Below, in pieces: positions 1 through 7,531 of a stretch of 18,140 nucleotides of DNA. The notes under the pieces are model-generated. The model ran no database searches. It was not told where the DNA came from and saw only the letters and a program-made list of their open reading frames with translations. Both the position numbers and the translations under genes were made by a program. Source of the stretch: Bacteroidota bacterium (GTDB lineage: Bacteria; Bacteroidota; Rhodothermia; Balneolales; Balneolaceae); the NCBI GenBank assembly GCA_024635465.1, contig JAGXIS010000040.1, forward strand, positions 1 through 18,140, given 5' to 3'. The number at the start of each line of letters is the position of its first letter. The first letter of the stretch is position 1.

Positions 1-1
1 C

Positions 2-352
2 ATTCAGGGCTCCGGAATACTTGGGTTTTCTAGAGCCTTCTCATTTGCGGGAGCAAAAAGTCTTATTCTAAACCTATGGCCCGTAAGAGATCAGGCCTCT
101 GCAGAATTAACTCCGCAATTTTATGATTATTTAAATCATGGTTATGATAAGGCTGAATCGATAAGAGAGGCTAAATTAAATTATATCAATCAGCGAGACA
201 GCGATCCATTTTTATGGGGTTCATTTGTGTTATACGGGAACACAGCACCACTGATCGAAGAAGAACAAAACTACTTTATGATAGTATCTTTCACAATCCT
301 GTCAATCTTAGGAATATTACTATTTCTGAGTTATTTCAGAAGATTCTTTTGA
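2..352 (+). CDS. CHAT-domain protein, C-terminal part (tail-anchored), 5' truncated
   Basis: An open frame enters from the window edge and ends at TGA 350-352, giving 116 visible residues. It starts with a segment of the form GSGILGFSRAFSFAGAKSL, followed by LNLWPVRDQAS, a helix with FYDYLNHGYDKAESIREAKL, and PFLWGSFVLYGN. This order matches the C-terminal half of CHAT (caspase-HetF-associated with TPRs) domains. The catalytic His and Cys would lie upstream, outside the window. After the domain comes one hydrophobic helix (about 20 residues, FMIVSFTILSILGILLFL) and a basic tail (YFRRFF), so the protein is probably tail-anchored with CHAT on the cytoplasmic side. CHAT proteins of this phylum usually carry N-terminal TPRs, which cannot be checked here. 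The last 33 bp overlap the end of the convergent TPR gene. Family call is strong; substrate unknown. Confidence 0.85.
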   Translation: MQGSGILGFSRAFSFAGAKSLILNLWPVRDQASAELTPQFYDYLNHGYDKAESIREAKLNYINQRDSDPFLWGSFVLYGNTAPLIEEEQNYFMIVSFTILSILGILLFLSYFRRFF

Positions 353-1108
353 ATTGATATAGTCCTGTAATTGTTTGGCAGGTCTGCTAAATGCACCGTC
401 TAATCTGATCACTTCTTCAATATTCTCTAGAGCTTCTTCATTCTGATTGAGCCGCACTTGAGCATTAGCTAAATACCAGAGGCTTTTCTCTCTCTCCAGA
501 GGCTCTAAATGATCCAAATTCGATATCTCTGTAAATATTGAAACCGATTCCTGATAAAGTCCCAAATTAAAATAGATCGACCCCTGCACAGTTTTTAGAT
601 CTAACTTCTCTGCTTCAGTTAACGCTTCAGAATCAATTGAATCAATTCTACTCAGTGACGAGTTCAGATCTCCCCTCACAGAGTGTGAAATAGCATATTG
701 CAAATCACGGTCCAGATTATTGGGTTCTTCTCCGGATCTTTCGATCTCAAATTCAATCATTGTAATCGGTTCGAACGGACCCGCAATGTCTGACATTGTA
801 CTGACTCTAAAAAGCACAGCTAACCCAATCACAAGTAGAGAGGCTGCTACAAGATACTTACGGTATCCGGAAAGCACTCGTATATTCTTCTCTGCACCTT
901 GGATCGGGTAAACTCCGGTTAATCTGTTTTCCGTAGTCTCTAGCTGGCCATCTCTCTTCATCTTTTTCAGAGTTGCAAGTGTTTGCATGTACTCTAAATC
1001 CTCAGGGCTGCCTAATAATTTTGCCCACAGTTCATCTGTTTCTGACTCACTTAGTTTACCATCCAGAAACAGTGTAATGCTATCTTTTAAAGTGTTATCG
1101 TTTTTCAT
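320..1108 (-). CDS. Single-pass membrane TPR protein with anti-sigma-like N-terminus
   Basis: 262 aa. The N-terminus (residues 8-50: ITLFLDGKLSESETDELW, then LLGSPEDLEYMQTLATL) resembles the cytoplasmic segment of membrane anti-sigma factors next to ECF sigma genes in Bacteroidota-like bacteria. It lacks the Cys/His of a zinc-binding anti-sigma domain. One TM helix spans about 84-102. Residues 134-240 form about three TPR-like helix pairs (alternating Ala/Gly/Tyr positions in LQYAISHSVRGDLNSSL, VQGSIYFNLGLYQESVSIF and WYLANAQVRLNQNEEALENI), probably periplasmic. It starts 8 bp after the stop of the receiver-domain gene, so the two are likely cotranscribed. Its 3' end overlaps the convergent CHAT gene by 33 bp. 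In related genomes TPR/anti-sigma and CHAT genes are neighbours, so a common pathway is reasonable, but no sigma factor is visible here. Function is inferred. Confidence 0.8.
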   Translation of the reverse strand: MKNDNTLKDSITLFLDGKLSESETDELWAKLLGSPEDLEYMQTLATLKKMKRDGQLETTENRLTGVYPIQGAEKNIRVLSGYRKYLVAASLLVIGLAVLFRVSTMSDIAGPFEPITMIEFEIERSGEEPNNLDRDLQYAISHSVRGDLNSSLSRIDSIDSEALTEAEKLDLKTVQGSIYFNLGLYQESVSIFTEISNLDHLEPLEREKSLWYLANAQVRLNQNEEALENIEEVIRLDGAFSRPAKQLQDYINSKESSEITQK

Positions 1109-1116
1109 TTTTGGAA

Positions 1117-1659
1117 TCAGGTTATAGATAGATATTTTTCGAGCTCATAAATGGCGGTTAACAAATATGGCTTTGTGAAAGGTTTGCGTATGTATGCATT
1201 AACCATAGAATGCATGCAATCTTCACGGATGTTATTGTACTCATTGGTTGTTAGTGCAATAATGGGGATATCCCGGTATCGTGGATTGGAACGGATTTCC
1301 CTGCTGGTTTCAAATCCATTCATTCCATCACCCAGCTGAATATCAACAATTATTAAATCGTATGATTTTTTATTTAATTGAGTTAGAGCCTCCTCACCGG
1401 TTGAAACACTTTCGATATCATACTTATCTTTTAAATATAGATTTAAAAGTAAACTGATTTGTTGATTATCCTCTACATGAAGTAATCTCGGCTTATTCGG
1501 TGATCCATGGGATTTAAAGCTTCCATATCCGGAACCTGTTTTCTGATATACGAATCTATTCTCAACAACATCCTGTATATGAATAATTTTTTCGTAAAAG
1601 TACTCATTTGAAGCATACTTTTCAGTCTTCAAACCCGGAAAAAATACACATTGTTTCAT
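1117..1659 (-). CDS. Response-regulator receiver protein with N-terminal extension, no output domain
   Basis: 180 aa from the ATG at 1659. A GTG at 1704 would add 15 residues; I prefer the ATG because a weak purine-rich AGAAAGA lies upstream, but neither site is decisive. Residues about 57-177 form a full CheY-like receiver: acidic pair E63/D64 (HVEDN), phospho-acceptor D106 (LIIVDIQLGDGMNG), T137 (ALTT) and K159 (YIRKPF). No DNA-binding or enzymatic domain follows. The first 55 residues (from MKQCVFFPGLK, rich in Tyr/Phe/Lys) match no domain I know. The protein could be a stand-alone phosphorylated switch acting by protein contact. It is the first gene of a two-gene unit with the membrane TPR protein 8 bp downstream. 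No histidine kinase lies nearby, so the partner is unknown. Confidence 0.88.
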   Translation of the reverse strand: MKQCVFFPGLKTEKYASNEYFYEKIIHIQDVVENRFVYQKTGSGYGSFKSHGSPNKPRLLHVEDNQQISLLLNLYLKDKYDIESVSTGEEALTQLNKKSYDLIIVDIQLGDGMNGFETSREIRSNPRYRDIPIIALTTNEYNNIREDCMHSMVNAYIRKPFTKPYLLTAIYELEKYLSIT

Positions 1660-1839
1660 TATTATCGTCTTTCTATTGCTATGTAATGATGGAAAACTCT
1701 CCACTCTTTCAAATAGGATGCTCGAACGATCTATTTGTTACAAAAAAATAATATTAAAGTTATCTTTAGAATAGAAACTGTCTCAATTGTACATTATAGG
1801 CATTTTTATCTGAGATGATTTTGAAGGGGAACGAACTCG

Positions 1840-2004
1840 ATGCTATTGATTCTAATTATATTAGTTCAATTCATAACTGCACTCTTCATCGTAAAGCCCG
1901 GCCTCGTACTGAGCCTTTTCTCCATGATCGTCTTTTTAATGGGTATCCTGATCTTTTTTGTTCTCACAAAACGTAGAGATAATTCGCCTAAACCCGACTC
2001 TTGA
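1840..2004 (+). CDS. Small membrane protein, two predicted TM helices (54 aa)
   Basis: The ATG at 1840 opens a 54-codon frame ending at TGA 2002-2004. A good Shine-Dalgarno-like GAAGGGGA sits about 10 bases upstream, stronger than most sites in this window. The product begins MLLILIILVQFITALFIV (first TM), then a KPG turn, then a second TM (about residues 23-42, ending GILIFFVL), then a charged tail (TKRRDNSPKPDS). By the positive-inside rule the basic C-terminus would be cytoplasmic, making a helical hairpin. The composition is a coherent membrane pattern and not the noise expected of a chance frame. I recognise no family. It lies between the divergent receiver gene and the convergent TauE gene, with no obvious operon partner. 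It may be a small regulator or subunit of a membrane complex, which is inference only. Confidence 0.65.
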   Translation: MLLILIILVQFITALFIVKPGLVLSLFSMIVFLMGILIFFVLTKRRDNSPKPDS

Positions 2005-2011
2005 AAGGTAG

Positions 2012-2026
2012 TCCAAATTTTTTGGA
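2012..2026. terminator. Weak bidirectional hairpin between convergent genes
   Basis: TCCAAA-TTT-TTTGGA is a perfect 6-bp inverted repeat with a 3-nt loop. It lies between the stop of the 54-residue membrane protein and the stop of the TauE-family gene on the other strand. It is AT-rich and short with no clear U-tract outside the stem, so the terminator role is tentative. Confidence 0.3.
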
Positions 2027-2035
2027 TTAAACTCC

Positions 2036-2842
2036 TTAAACCAAAGATTGGAGCATATAAATTGAAATTGAGAAGAGTAAAATAGCAAACAAGATATTCG
2101 TAATCTTAATGGAGATGTATTTTCCCACTTTTACTCCTAAGAACCCTCCAATAAAGGCCCCTGAAAGAAGAGGTAAAGCCGTTCCAAAATCTACATATCC
2201 CAATGTGTATTGAGTGGCACCCACCGGATAACCTCCAAAAATTGCATATTGTAACCAACCGGATAATGAGATAAATACAATTGCCAGTGATGAAATACTG
2301 ACCGATTTCGACAGATTTAATTTAAAAACAAGATTCAATGACGGTACCATCACTACTCCTCCTCCAATTCCGGCTAGTGAAGCCATAAAACCCCCTGCGA
2401 ATCCAGTGCCTGACGATTCCCAAAACGCCAAATCACGATCTAACTCGGCTTTATGATCAGTTTTCTTGCTTTTTCGAAGAAATAAAAAAGATACCATTAT
2501 TAAAAGAAGTGCAAACATGAATACAAAAACCTCATCTGTAAACCACTCAGACATTACAATCTGCTTGCCAAAAAATATTCCAATGGATCCGATTAACCCA
2601 ACAAGGATGCCCTCTTTTAAATAGATATTTTTTTCATTTCGCTGTTGAATCGAACTGCTTACTGAGGCTAAAAATGTACATAATAGAGAAGTTGCAATCG
2701 CCCAAACAGCCGGTTCCTCAATACCCAATGACGTGAAAAGATAGAACAGAACTGGTGTAAACAATATTCCACCTCCTACACCAAATAATCCCGCAATCGT
2801 TCCTGTAAAAATCCCCCCTATTATCAGTAATAATATGACCAT
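2036..2842 (-). CDS. TauE/SafE (DUF81) family membrane permease
   Basis: 268 aa, the usual length for the family, with about eight hydrophobic helices in two related halves. Each half carries the family's glycine-rich motif: GLFGVGGGILFTPVL at about 18-32 and SLAGIGGGVVMVPSL at about 155-169. The halves are joined by a charged cytoplasmic loop (RKSKKTDHKAELDRD, about 123-137). Family members export or import sulfite, sulfoacetate, taurine-derived or other small organosulfur anions, but the substrate cannot be assigned from sequence and no sulfur gene is adjacent. It sits alone on this strand: its start is divergent from mutS2 and its end convergent with the small membrane ORF. The ATG at 2842 leads directly into the first helix and its glycine motif, so the start is sound. 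Confidence 0.93.
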   Translation of the reverse strand: MVILLLIIGGIFTGTIAGLFGVGGGILFTPVLFYLFTSLGIEEPAVWAIATSLLCTFLASVSSSIQQRNEKNIYLKEGILVGLIGSIGIFFGKQIVMSEWFTDEVFVFMFALLLIMVSFLFLRKSKKTDHKAELDRDLAFWESSGTGFAGGFMASLAGIGGGVVMVPSLNLVFKLNLSKSVSISSLAIVFISLSGWLQYAIFGGYPVGATQYTLGYVDFGTALPLLSGAFIGGFLGVKVGKYISIKITNILFAILLFSISIYMLQSLV

Positions 2843-3046
2843 TTTAAATACACTCTGAAAAAATCAAATCTTTGATCACTTTTTATTTACGTTAACATGG
2901 ATTCCACTATTATTAAGTGAAATTACTGAATTTTTAGCACAGATCATGGGTTATATATTTAATTAATAGACTTTAGTCACATTCCCACTTGATCTATTTA
3001 GCTTAACAATTTTCAGTTTTCCTCAAAAGTTTACGACCTTCTCTAT

Positions 3047-5443
3047 ATGAGTGAAAAGTTTATCATATATCCTGAAAGTGCCGCAGAAAAAATTGGTTTT
3101 GAACAAATACGGAAGATCTGTGCAAACAAAGCTTTCACTCCCTACGGTTATGAAAAGATTTCTACACTGGAACCATCCGGTGACCTCGTTGAGGTAGATA
3201 AATGGCTGAAGCAATCCGCTGAATGGATCAAGTTATTAGAAAGCTCTTCTACCCATCCCCTGTCAAATCTGGAGGATATCCGGGGAATTTTAAAACTGGT
3301 CAGAATTGAAGGAAACTCAATCCCCTTAGACAATTTTGTGGTCATTCTACAGAATGCCCGACTTGCCAGAATGATAATTGATTTTTTTAATCGACTTGAA
3401 CTTCCCTTACACACTTTAAAAACCATTGTGAGTCGTCTATCTAATTTAAAATCTCTTGAAGAAATTATTAGTAGAACAGTCGATGACAAAGGTGAGTTGA
3501 AAGATGATGCCAGCCCTCAATTAAAACAGATTCGAAACAGATTAAACAGAGAGCATAATAAGCTGAGGACTACGATTCAGAGAGTTATGAGGAAAATCTC
3601 CAAGGATGGAATGACCTCTGACGAAGGGGCAACCATTCGTAACGGCCGTATGGTCATTCCTGTTCTCGCTGAATTTAAACGAAAAATTGATGGGTTTATT
3701 CATGATGTGTCATCAACAGGGCAAACTGTATATTTTGAACCGATTGAGGCTCTTCAAATCAACAATGAGATCAGACAACTCGAAGCGGAAGAGCAGAGGG
3801 AAATCGATCGAATTATCCGTGAATTGACTACACAAGTCCGGAAGTTTGCTGATTTACTCTACTCAAATATTGAACCCATTGCACAATTGGATTCAATTAA
3901 TTGCAGAGTACAACTTGGGTCCGATTTTACCGGCTCTATTCCAGTTCTGGATAACAATTTTAATTTGAAATTGATCCATGCCAGAAATCCAAATCTGTTG
4001 ATCAAACAAAACGAGTCCGAACCTGTAGTTCCTCTCGATATTGAATTACATCATGATGAATTGGGTTTGGTGATCACCGGGCCCAATGCAGGTGGAAAAT
4101 CAGTTGCAATGAAAACCGTTGGAGTACTGCAGTTGATGTTCCAGTCCGGATATCCAATACCTGTTGATCCTGACTCCACATTGCCAATCTTAAGCGGATT
4201 GTACGTTGATATGGGTGATGAACAATCTATTGAAAATGATCTTAGTACATTTTCATCCAGATTAAAATGGATGCGTCACTCTTTGAATCAACTCAAACCA
4301 CGCGCACTGGTCTTAATTGATGAAGCCGGTTCCGGTACCGACCCTGAAGAAGGTGGTGCTCTTTTCCAATCTTTTGTTGAGAAAATCATCAAATTAAACT
4401 CGCGAGTCATTGTCACTACTCACCACGGTTCTTTAAAAGTGTTTGCACATGAAAGTGATCATGTCGTAAATGGAGCGATGGAGTTTAATCAAAAACATTT
4501 AACACCCACTTATCGATTTAAGAAAGGAATTCCGGGAAGTAGCTATGCCTTTGAAATTGCTGATCGAATGAATCTTCCAGCTGATTTAATGAACAGGGCC
4601 AGAGATTTATTAGGCGATAAACGGGATCGTATGGGGGATCTTCTAATTACACTCGAAAAAAGTGTTCAAAAATCTGAAGAAGTGGTTAAAGAGTATGAAT
4701 CTAAATTGAGCAAACTTGAAAATCGCGAAAAAACACTGAATGATCAGTCTGAAAATTATGAAAGAAAAAAGAATAAAATTTTAGAAAGAGCATATAAAGA
4801 TGCTGAAGAAATAATGCTGACCGCAAATCGACGCATAGAAGAAGCTGTTGAAAAGGTGGTAAATGAAGGCCGGGAAAATAAGGAGAGCATTAAAGAGGCT
4901 CGTGGTGACATCAATCAAACGAAAAGTGAAATTGTCGATGAACGTGAAAATCTTGAACATATAAATCGGTTGAAAGAAATTGCCGCCGGAGAAAAACCGG
5001 TTGTCGGTGATTATGTGCTGGTTGGAGATAGTGATATTCCGGGTGAGTTAATTGAACTTGCCGGTCAAAGAGCTACCATTTCAATGAATGGAATGAGGGT
5101 AAAATCCACTCTGGGCAAACTCACAAAAACAGTTCCTCCCAAAAAGAAGAAGAAAACAGATCATGCTTACTCGTTTAGAGTTTCTAAGGGTGTTGATTTA
5201 TCAGTGAAACCATCTCTCGATTTAAGAGGTAAACGGGGCGAGGATGCAATTGCTGAACTGACAACTTACATGGATAAAGCAATTGCAAGTGGATATCATC
5301 AAGTAGAAATCATTCATGGAAAAGGTGAAGGCATCCTTCATCAATTGGTACACAACTATCTAAAAGAGAGAGATGAGGTGAAATCTTTTGAAATTGCTCC
5401 CTGGGATAGCGGCGGAACCGGGTGTACCATCGTGAGCTTATAA
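3047..5443 (+). CDS. mutS2: MutS2 family ATPase/endonuclease (Smr domain)
   Basis: 798 aa, full length for MutS2. It lacks the mismatch-recognition N-terminal domains of MutS1 and starts with the core/lever region (about 1-300). The ATPase domain has Walker A GPNAGGKS at 345-352, the signature TFSSRLKWM at about 401-409, Walker B LVLIDEAGSGTDPEEGG at 421-437 with D425/E426, and the switch histidines TTHH at 457-460. A long charged coiled coil follows (about 530-645), then a small beta segment (650-690), a lysine-rich linker (PPKKKKK) and a C-terminal Smr domain (724-798) with LDLRG and HGKGEG. MutS2 is known to suppress homologous recombination, and in some bacteria to act on collided or stalled ribosomes through Smr. 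No strong ribosome binding site is seen. The GDPD gene follows after 52 bp on the same strand. Confidence 0.97.
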   Translation: MSEKFIIYPESAAEKIGFEQIRKICANKAFTPYGYEKISTLEPSGDLVEVDKWLKQSAEWIKLLESSSTHPLSNLEDIRGILKLVRIEGNSIPLDNFVVILQNARLARMIIDFFNRLELPLHTLKTIVSRLSNLKSLEEIISRTVDDKGELKDDASPQLKQIRNRLNREHNKLRTTIQRVMRKISKDGMTSDEGATIRNGRMVIPVLAEFKRKIDGFIHDVSSTGQTVYFEPIEALQINNEIRQLEAEEQREIDRIIRELTTQVRKFADLLYSNIEPIAQLDSINCRVQLGSDFTGSIPVLDNNFNLKLIHARNPNLLIKQNESEPVVPLDIELHHDELGLVITGPNAGGKSVAMKTVGVLQLMFQSGYPIPVDPDSTLPILSGLYVDMGDEQSIENDLSTFSSRLKWMRHSLNQLKPRALVLIDEAGSGTDPEEGGALFQSFVEKIIKLNSRVIVTTHHGSLKVFAHESDHVVNGAMEFNQKHLTPTYRFKKGIPGSSYAFEIADRMNLPADLMNRARDLLGDKRDRMGDLLITLEKSVQKSEEVVKEYESKLSKLENREKTLNDQSENYERKKNKILERAYKDAEEIMLTANRRIEEAVEKVVNEGRENKESIKEARGDINQTKSEIVDERENLEHINRLKEIAAGEKPVVGDYVLVGDSDIPGELIELAGQRATISMNGMRVKSTLGKLTKTVPPKKKKKTDHAYSFRVSKGVDLSVKPSLDLRGKRGEDAIAELTTYMDKAIASGYHQVEIIHGKGEGILHQLVHNYLKERDEVKSFEIAPWDSGGTGCTIVSL

Positions 5444-5495
5444 AGGTTAATTTGAAGAATCAATTTTAACAGTAATTTCAAATAGTGATATCGGT

Positions 5496-6392
5496 ATGAG
5501 ATCTTTATTCATTCTTATAATTTTTTTTTTATTAACAGCCTGTTCAAACGAGGAATCCATGAAACAATTTGATCTACAGGGGCATCGGGGAGCTCGCGGA
5601 CTCCTGCCAGAAAATACAATCCCGGGTTTTTTACTTGCAGTTGACCTGGGTGTCAATACATTAGAATTTGATCTCGTTGTGACTAAAGATCAGAAATTAC
5701 TGGTTTCACATGAACCTTATTTTAATCACAATATTAGCTCTAAACCTAATGGATCTCCGGTAACTGAACAGGAACAGATGAGTTTTAATATCTTTGAGAT
5801 GACATTTGAAGAGACCCAACAATTTGATGTTGGGAAAAGAGGTCATGTTCTCTTTCCTAATCAAAAAGCTATGGAAGTGAAAAAACCACTACTGACCGAT
5901 GCCATCAGAACCGTTGAAACCTATACTGCAGAAAACAATCTCCCTCCGGTTGCCTACAACATTGAAACAAAAAGTAATCCGGAGCAATATGGCATCATGG
6001 TTCCTTATCCTGAAACATTTGCTCAATTACTTTATCAGGAGCTGAGCATTCTAGACGAGGATTATGACCTATTTGACAGAATTATCATTCAATCATTCGA
6101 TCCTGCAACACTTAAAGAGTTCAGAAAACTCGATCCTGATATTAAACTTGCTATGCTGGTTGCTGATGACAGATCAATAGATTCATATCTAACTACTTTG
6201 GGTTTTGTTCCGGAAATTTGGAGTCCAAATTTTAGGTTGTTAACAGCTGATTTCATTACTGAAGCGCATAATCATGGAATGAAAGTAATTCCATGGACAG
6301 TCAACACCGTTGATGAGATGCGGAATCAGCTTGAAATGGGAGTAGACGGTATCATCACAGACTACCCGGATAGCGCCGCAGTACTTCGATAA
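5496..6392 (+). CDS. Glycerophosphodiester phosphodiesterase, lipoprotein
   Basis: 298 aa. A lipoprotein signal ends in the lipobox LTAC with Cys16 (MRSLFILIIFFLLTAC), so the enzyme is exported and lipid-anchored. The GDPD TIM-barrel signatures are complete: HRGARG at 30-35 followed by PENT at 38-41, the metal pair E57/D59 (LEFDLVVTKD), and H72 (SHEP). Later strands include YNIETK, IIQSFDPATLKEF, and the C-terminal KVIPWTVNTVDEM and GVDGIITDYPD. An insertion at about 75-125 after the first catalytic His/Pro segment is typical of periplasmic GlpQ-like forms. The reaction is hydrolysis of glycerophosphodiesters to sn-glycerol 3-phosphate plus an alcohol, with a divalent metal. It is probably transcribed with mutS2, but no functional link is evident. 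A 16-bp palindrome lies 32 bp past its stop. Confidence 0.95.
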   Translation: MRSLFILIIFFLLTACSNEESMKQFDLQGHRGARGLLPENTIPGFLLAVDLGVNTLEFDLVVTKDQKLLVSHEPYFNHNISSKPNGSPVTEQEQMSFNIFEMTFEETQQFDVGKRGHVLFPNQKAMEVKKPLLTDAIRTVETYTAENNLPPVAYNIETKSNPEQYGIMVPYPETFAQLLYQELSILDEDYDLFDRIIIQSFDPATLKEFRKLDPDIKLAMLVADDRSIDSYLTTLGFVPEIWSPNFRLLTADFITEAHNHGMKVIPWTVNTVDEMRNQLEMGVDGIITDYPDSAAVLR

Positions 6393-6424
6393 CCAAGTAA
6401 GATAAGGATATTGACATACTACCC

Positions 6425-6440
6425 TGCCTGATATCAGGCA
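6425..6440. repeat. Perfect 16-bp palindrome at a convergent gene junction
   Basis: TGCCTGATATCAGGCA is a perfect self-complementary 16-mer between the convergent GDPD and actin-like genes, overlapping the TGA stop of the latter (6434-6436). It has no loop to speak of and no U-tract on either side, so it is not a textbook terminator. It could be a short bidirectional terminator stem or a protein-binding site. Confidence 0.4.
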
Positions 6441-7465
6441 AAGTCGTCAACTATCAAACTCACGGATGTGTTGGAGTTACCTATATCAATACCAACCGGT
6501 TCTCCATCGGCGTCACCACGATTATTTTTTGCATGCAATGCGTAACCCTGACTTGCAATTTTGTGTGGCTCATCCGGTACCTCTAGATTTAAGATGCCTT
6601 CAAATTCTTCTTTAAAAAGGTTAACCAATTCGGTATAATGTGCTCCACCACCCACTAAAACTAGATTACTGACACGGTTAAAGTCTTCATCTGTCCAGGT
6701 ATTTCTGATTGTTGGAGAGATTACATCTTTGTAGTACTGAGTTAATACTTTTTTCCGCAGTTCTGAAAGATCAACCCGCTTACGGTTAGCAATGATAGAA
6801 CCCATACGAAATGATTCATCAAATTGATGCTCTGTTCGTAATCCAAGATAGTGAGTAGCAGACAACTCTTTCATGGCTGCATCTAAAGCAAATCTAAGTC
6901 CATTACCGCTATTGAAAGATCTTTGCACGATACCATTATCAGTACTTAAACCAATTTCTAATGTACCGTATCCCAAACTTACAATAAACATACCTCCACG
7001 CATGCTCATGATATTCTGTCTTACGGCGATGATTGAAGCGATCAATTCAGGAATAATTTCAACTTTTGCCACGCGAATTTCAGATGTACGGTAATCATAT
7101 CCACCAAAAGGTCTCTCATCCTGTTTAATTGAATCAACCCCTGAGATGAATCCTGCAGCAGCTTCCTTAAAAACTTGATATGTTGAATATGGAAATCCGG
7201 CTGTAACATTGAGAGCTCTTCCATTGGCCATCCGACTCGATATGGATAGTGCTGTTTTTACAAGAATCTGATAATCAATTTCATCAGGAGCGCAATTAAT
7301 TGCCTTATGAGGGGAACTTCCCTCCACCAGCGCAAGATTGCCTACTAAATAATCCTGTTCATTATGTTGGATTTTTAATCCATCGAGCCGATTCGTAGTA
7401 ACATTAGTAAGTAGAGAGTTGCTACTTTCAATTACACTTGGAAAAGTATGTGTGTCGAATTTCAT
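6434..7465 (-). CDS. Actin-like ATPase (ParM/Ta0583-like), apparently circularly permuted
   Basis: 343 aa. The order matches ParM/archaeal-actin-type proteins but starts after the first hairpin: FPSVIE (8-13), LNVTAGFPYSTY (85-96, the usual 'GLP' region), VEIIPELIASII (135-146), the phosphate-2 strand FIVSLGYGTLEIGLS (160-174), SFNSGNGLRFAL (183-194), and the adenosine motif LVLVGGGA (268-275), followed by PDEPHKIASQGYAL (297-310), where these proteins normally end. A short linker (RGDADGEP) then leads to VGIDIGNSNTSVSLIVDD (324-341), a textbook phosphate-1 hairpin that normally begins the protein. The upstream frame is closed by a stop 10 codons before the ATG and has no second copy. Phosphate-2 has Ser163 where Asp is usual. 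Start: AGGA lies about 7 nt upstream. It is monocistronic, with no ParR-like adapter nearby. Assignment to the actin-like fold is firm; polymerisation and cellular role are unknown. Confidence 0.85.
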   Translation of the reverse strand: MKFDTHTFPSVIESSNSLLTNVTTNRLDGLKIQHNEQDYLVGNLALVEGSSPHKAINCAPDEIDYQILVKTALSISSRMANGRALNVTAGFPYSTYQVFKEAAAGFISGVDSIKQDERPFGGYDYRTSEIRVAKVEIIPELIASIIAVRQNIMSMRGGMFIVSLGYGTLEIGLSTDNGIVQRSFNSGNGLRFALDAAMKELSATHYLGLRTEHQFDESFRMGSIIANRKRVDLSELRKKVLTQYYKDVISPTIRNTWTDEDFNRVSNLVLVGGGAHYTELVNLFKEEFEGILNLEVPDEPHKIASQGYALHAKNNRGDADGEPVGIDIGNSNTSVSLIVDDFA

Positions 7466-7503
7466 TGAAGATCCTGCTTGGTTTGAAATTGATTAGAGTA
7501 TTG

Positions 7504-7531
7504 AATATAAAATATTTCGGTAAAAAGGCAA
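7504..7531 (-). promoter_or_regulatory. Candidate sigma-70-type promoter of the actin-like gene
   Basis: On the minus strand, TTGCCT (7526-7531) and TATATT (7504-7509) are separated by 16 bp, with the -10 ending 38 bp before the ATG at 7465. The -35 is a partial match. In so AT-rich a spacer, chance matches are common. Confidence 0.3.

Noticed and set aside
2843..3046. Clear promoters in the divergent TauE/mutS2 gap
   Set aside because: Several TTGAT-like and TATA-like strings occur, but none has proper spacing; in AT-rich DNA they carry no weight.
3023..3489. Minus-strand frames inside the start of mutS2
   Set aside because: They lie opposite a well-conserved gene and show no domain, signal or start site of their own.
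6434..7465. C-terminal DIGNSNT as the start of a second, truncated actin gene or a tandem duplication
   Set aside because: Only one copy of each motif exists, the frame is continuous through the linker, and nothing like the rest of the fold follows the stop.
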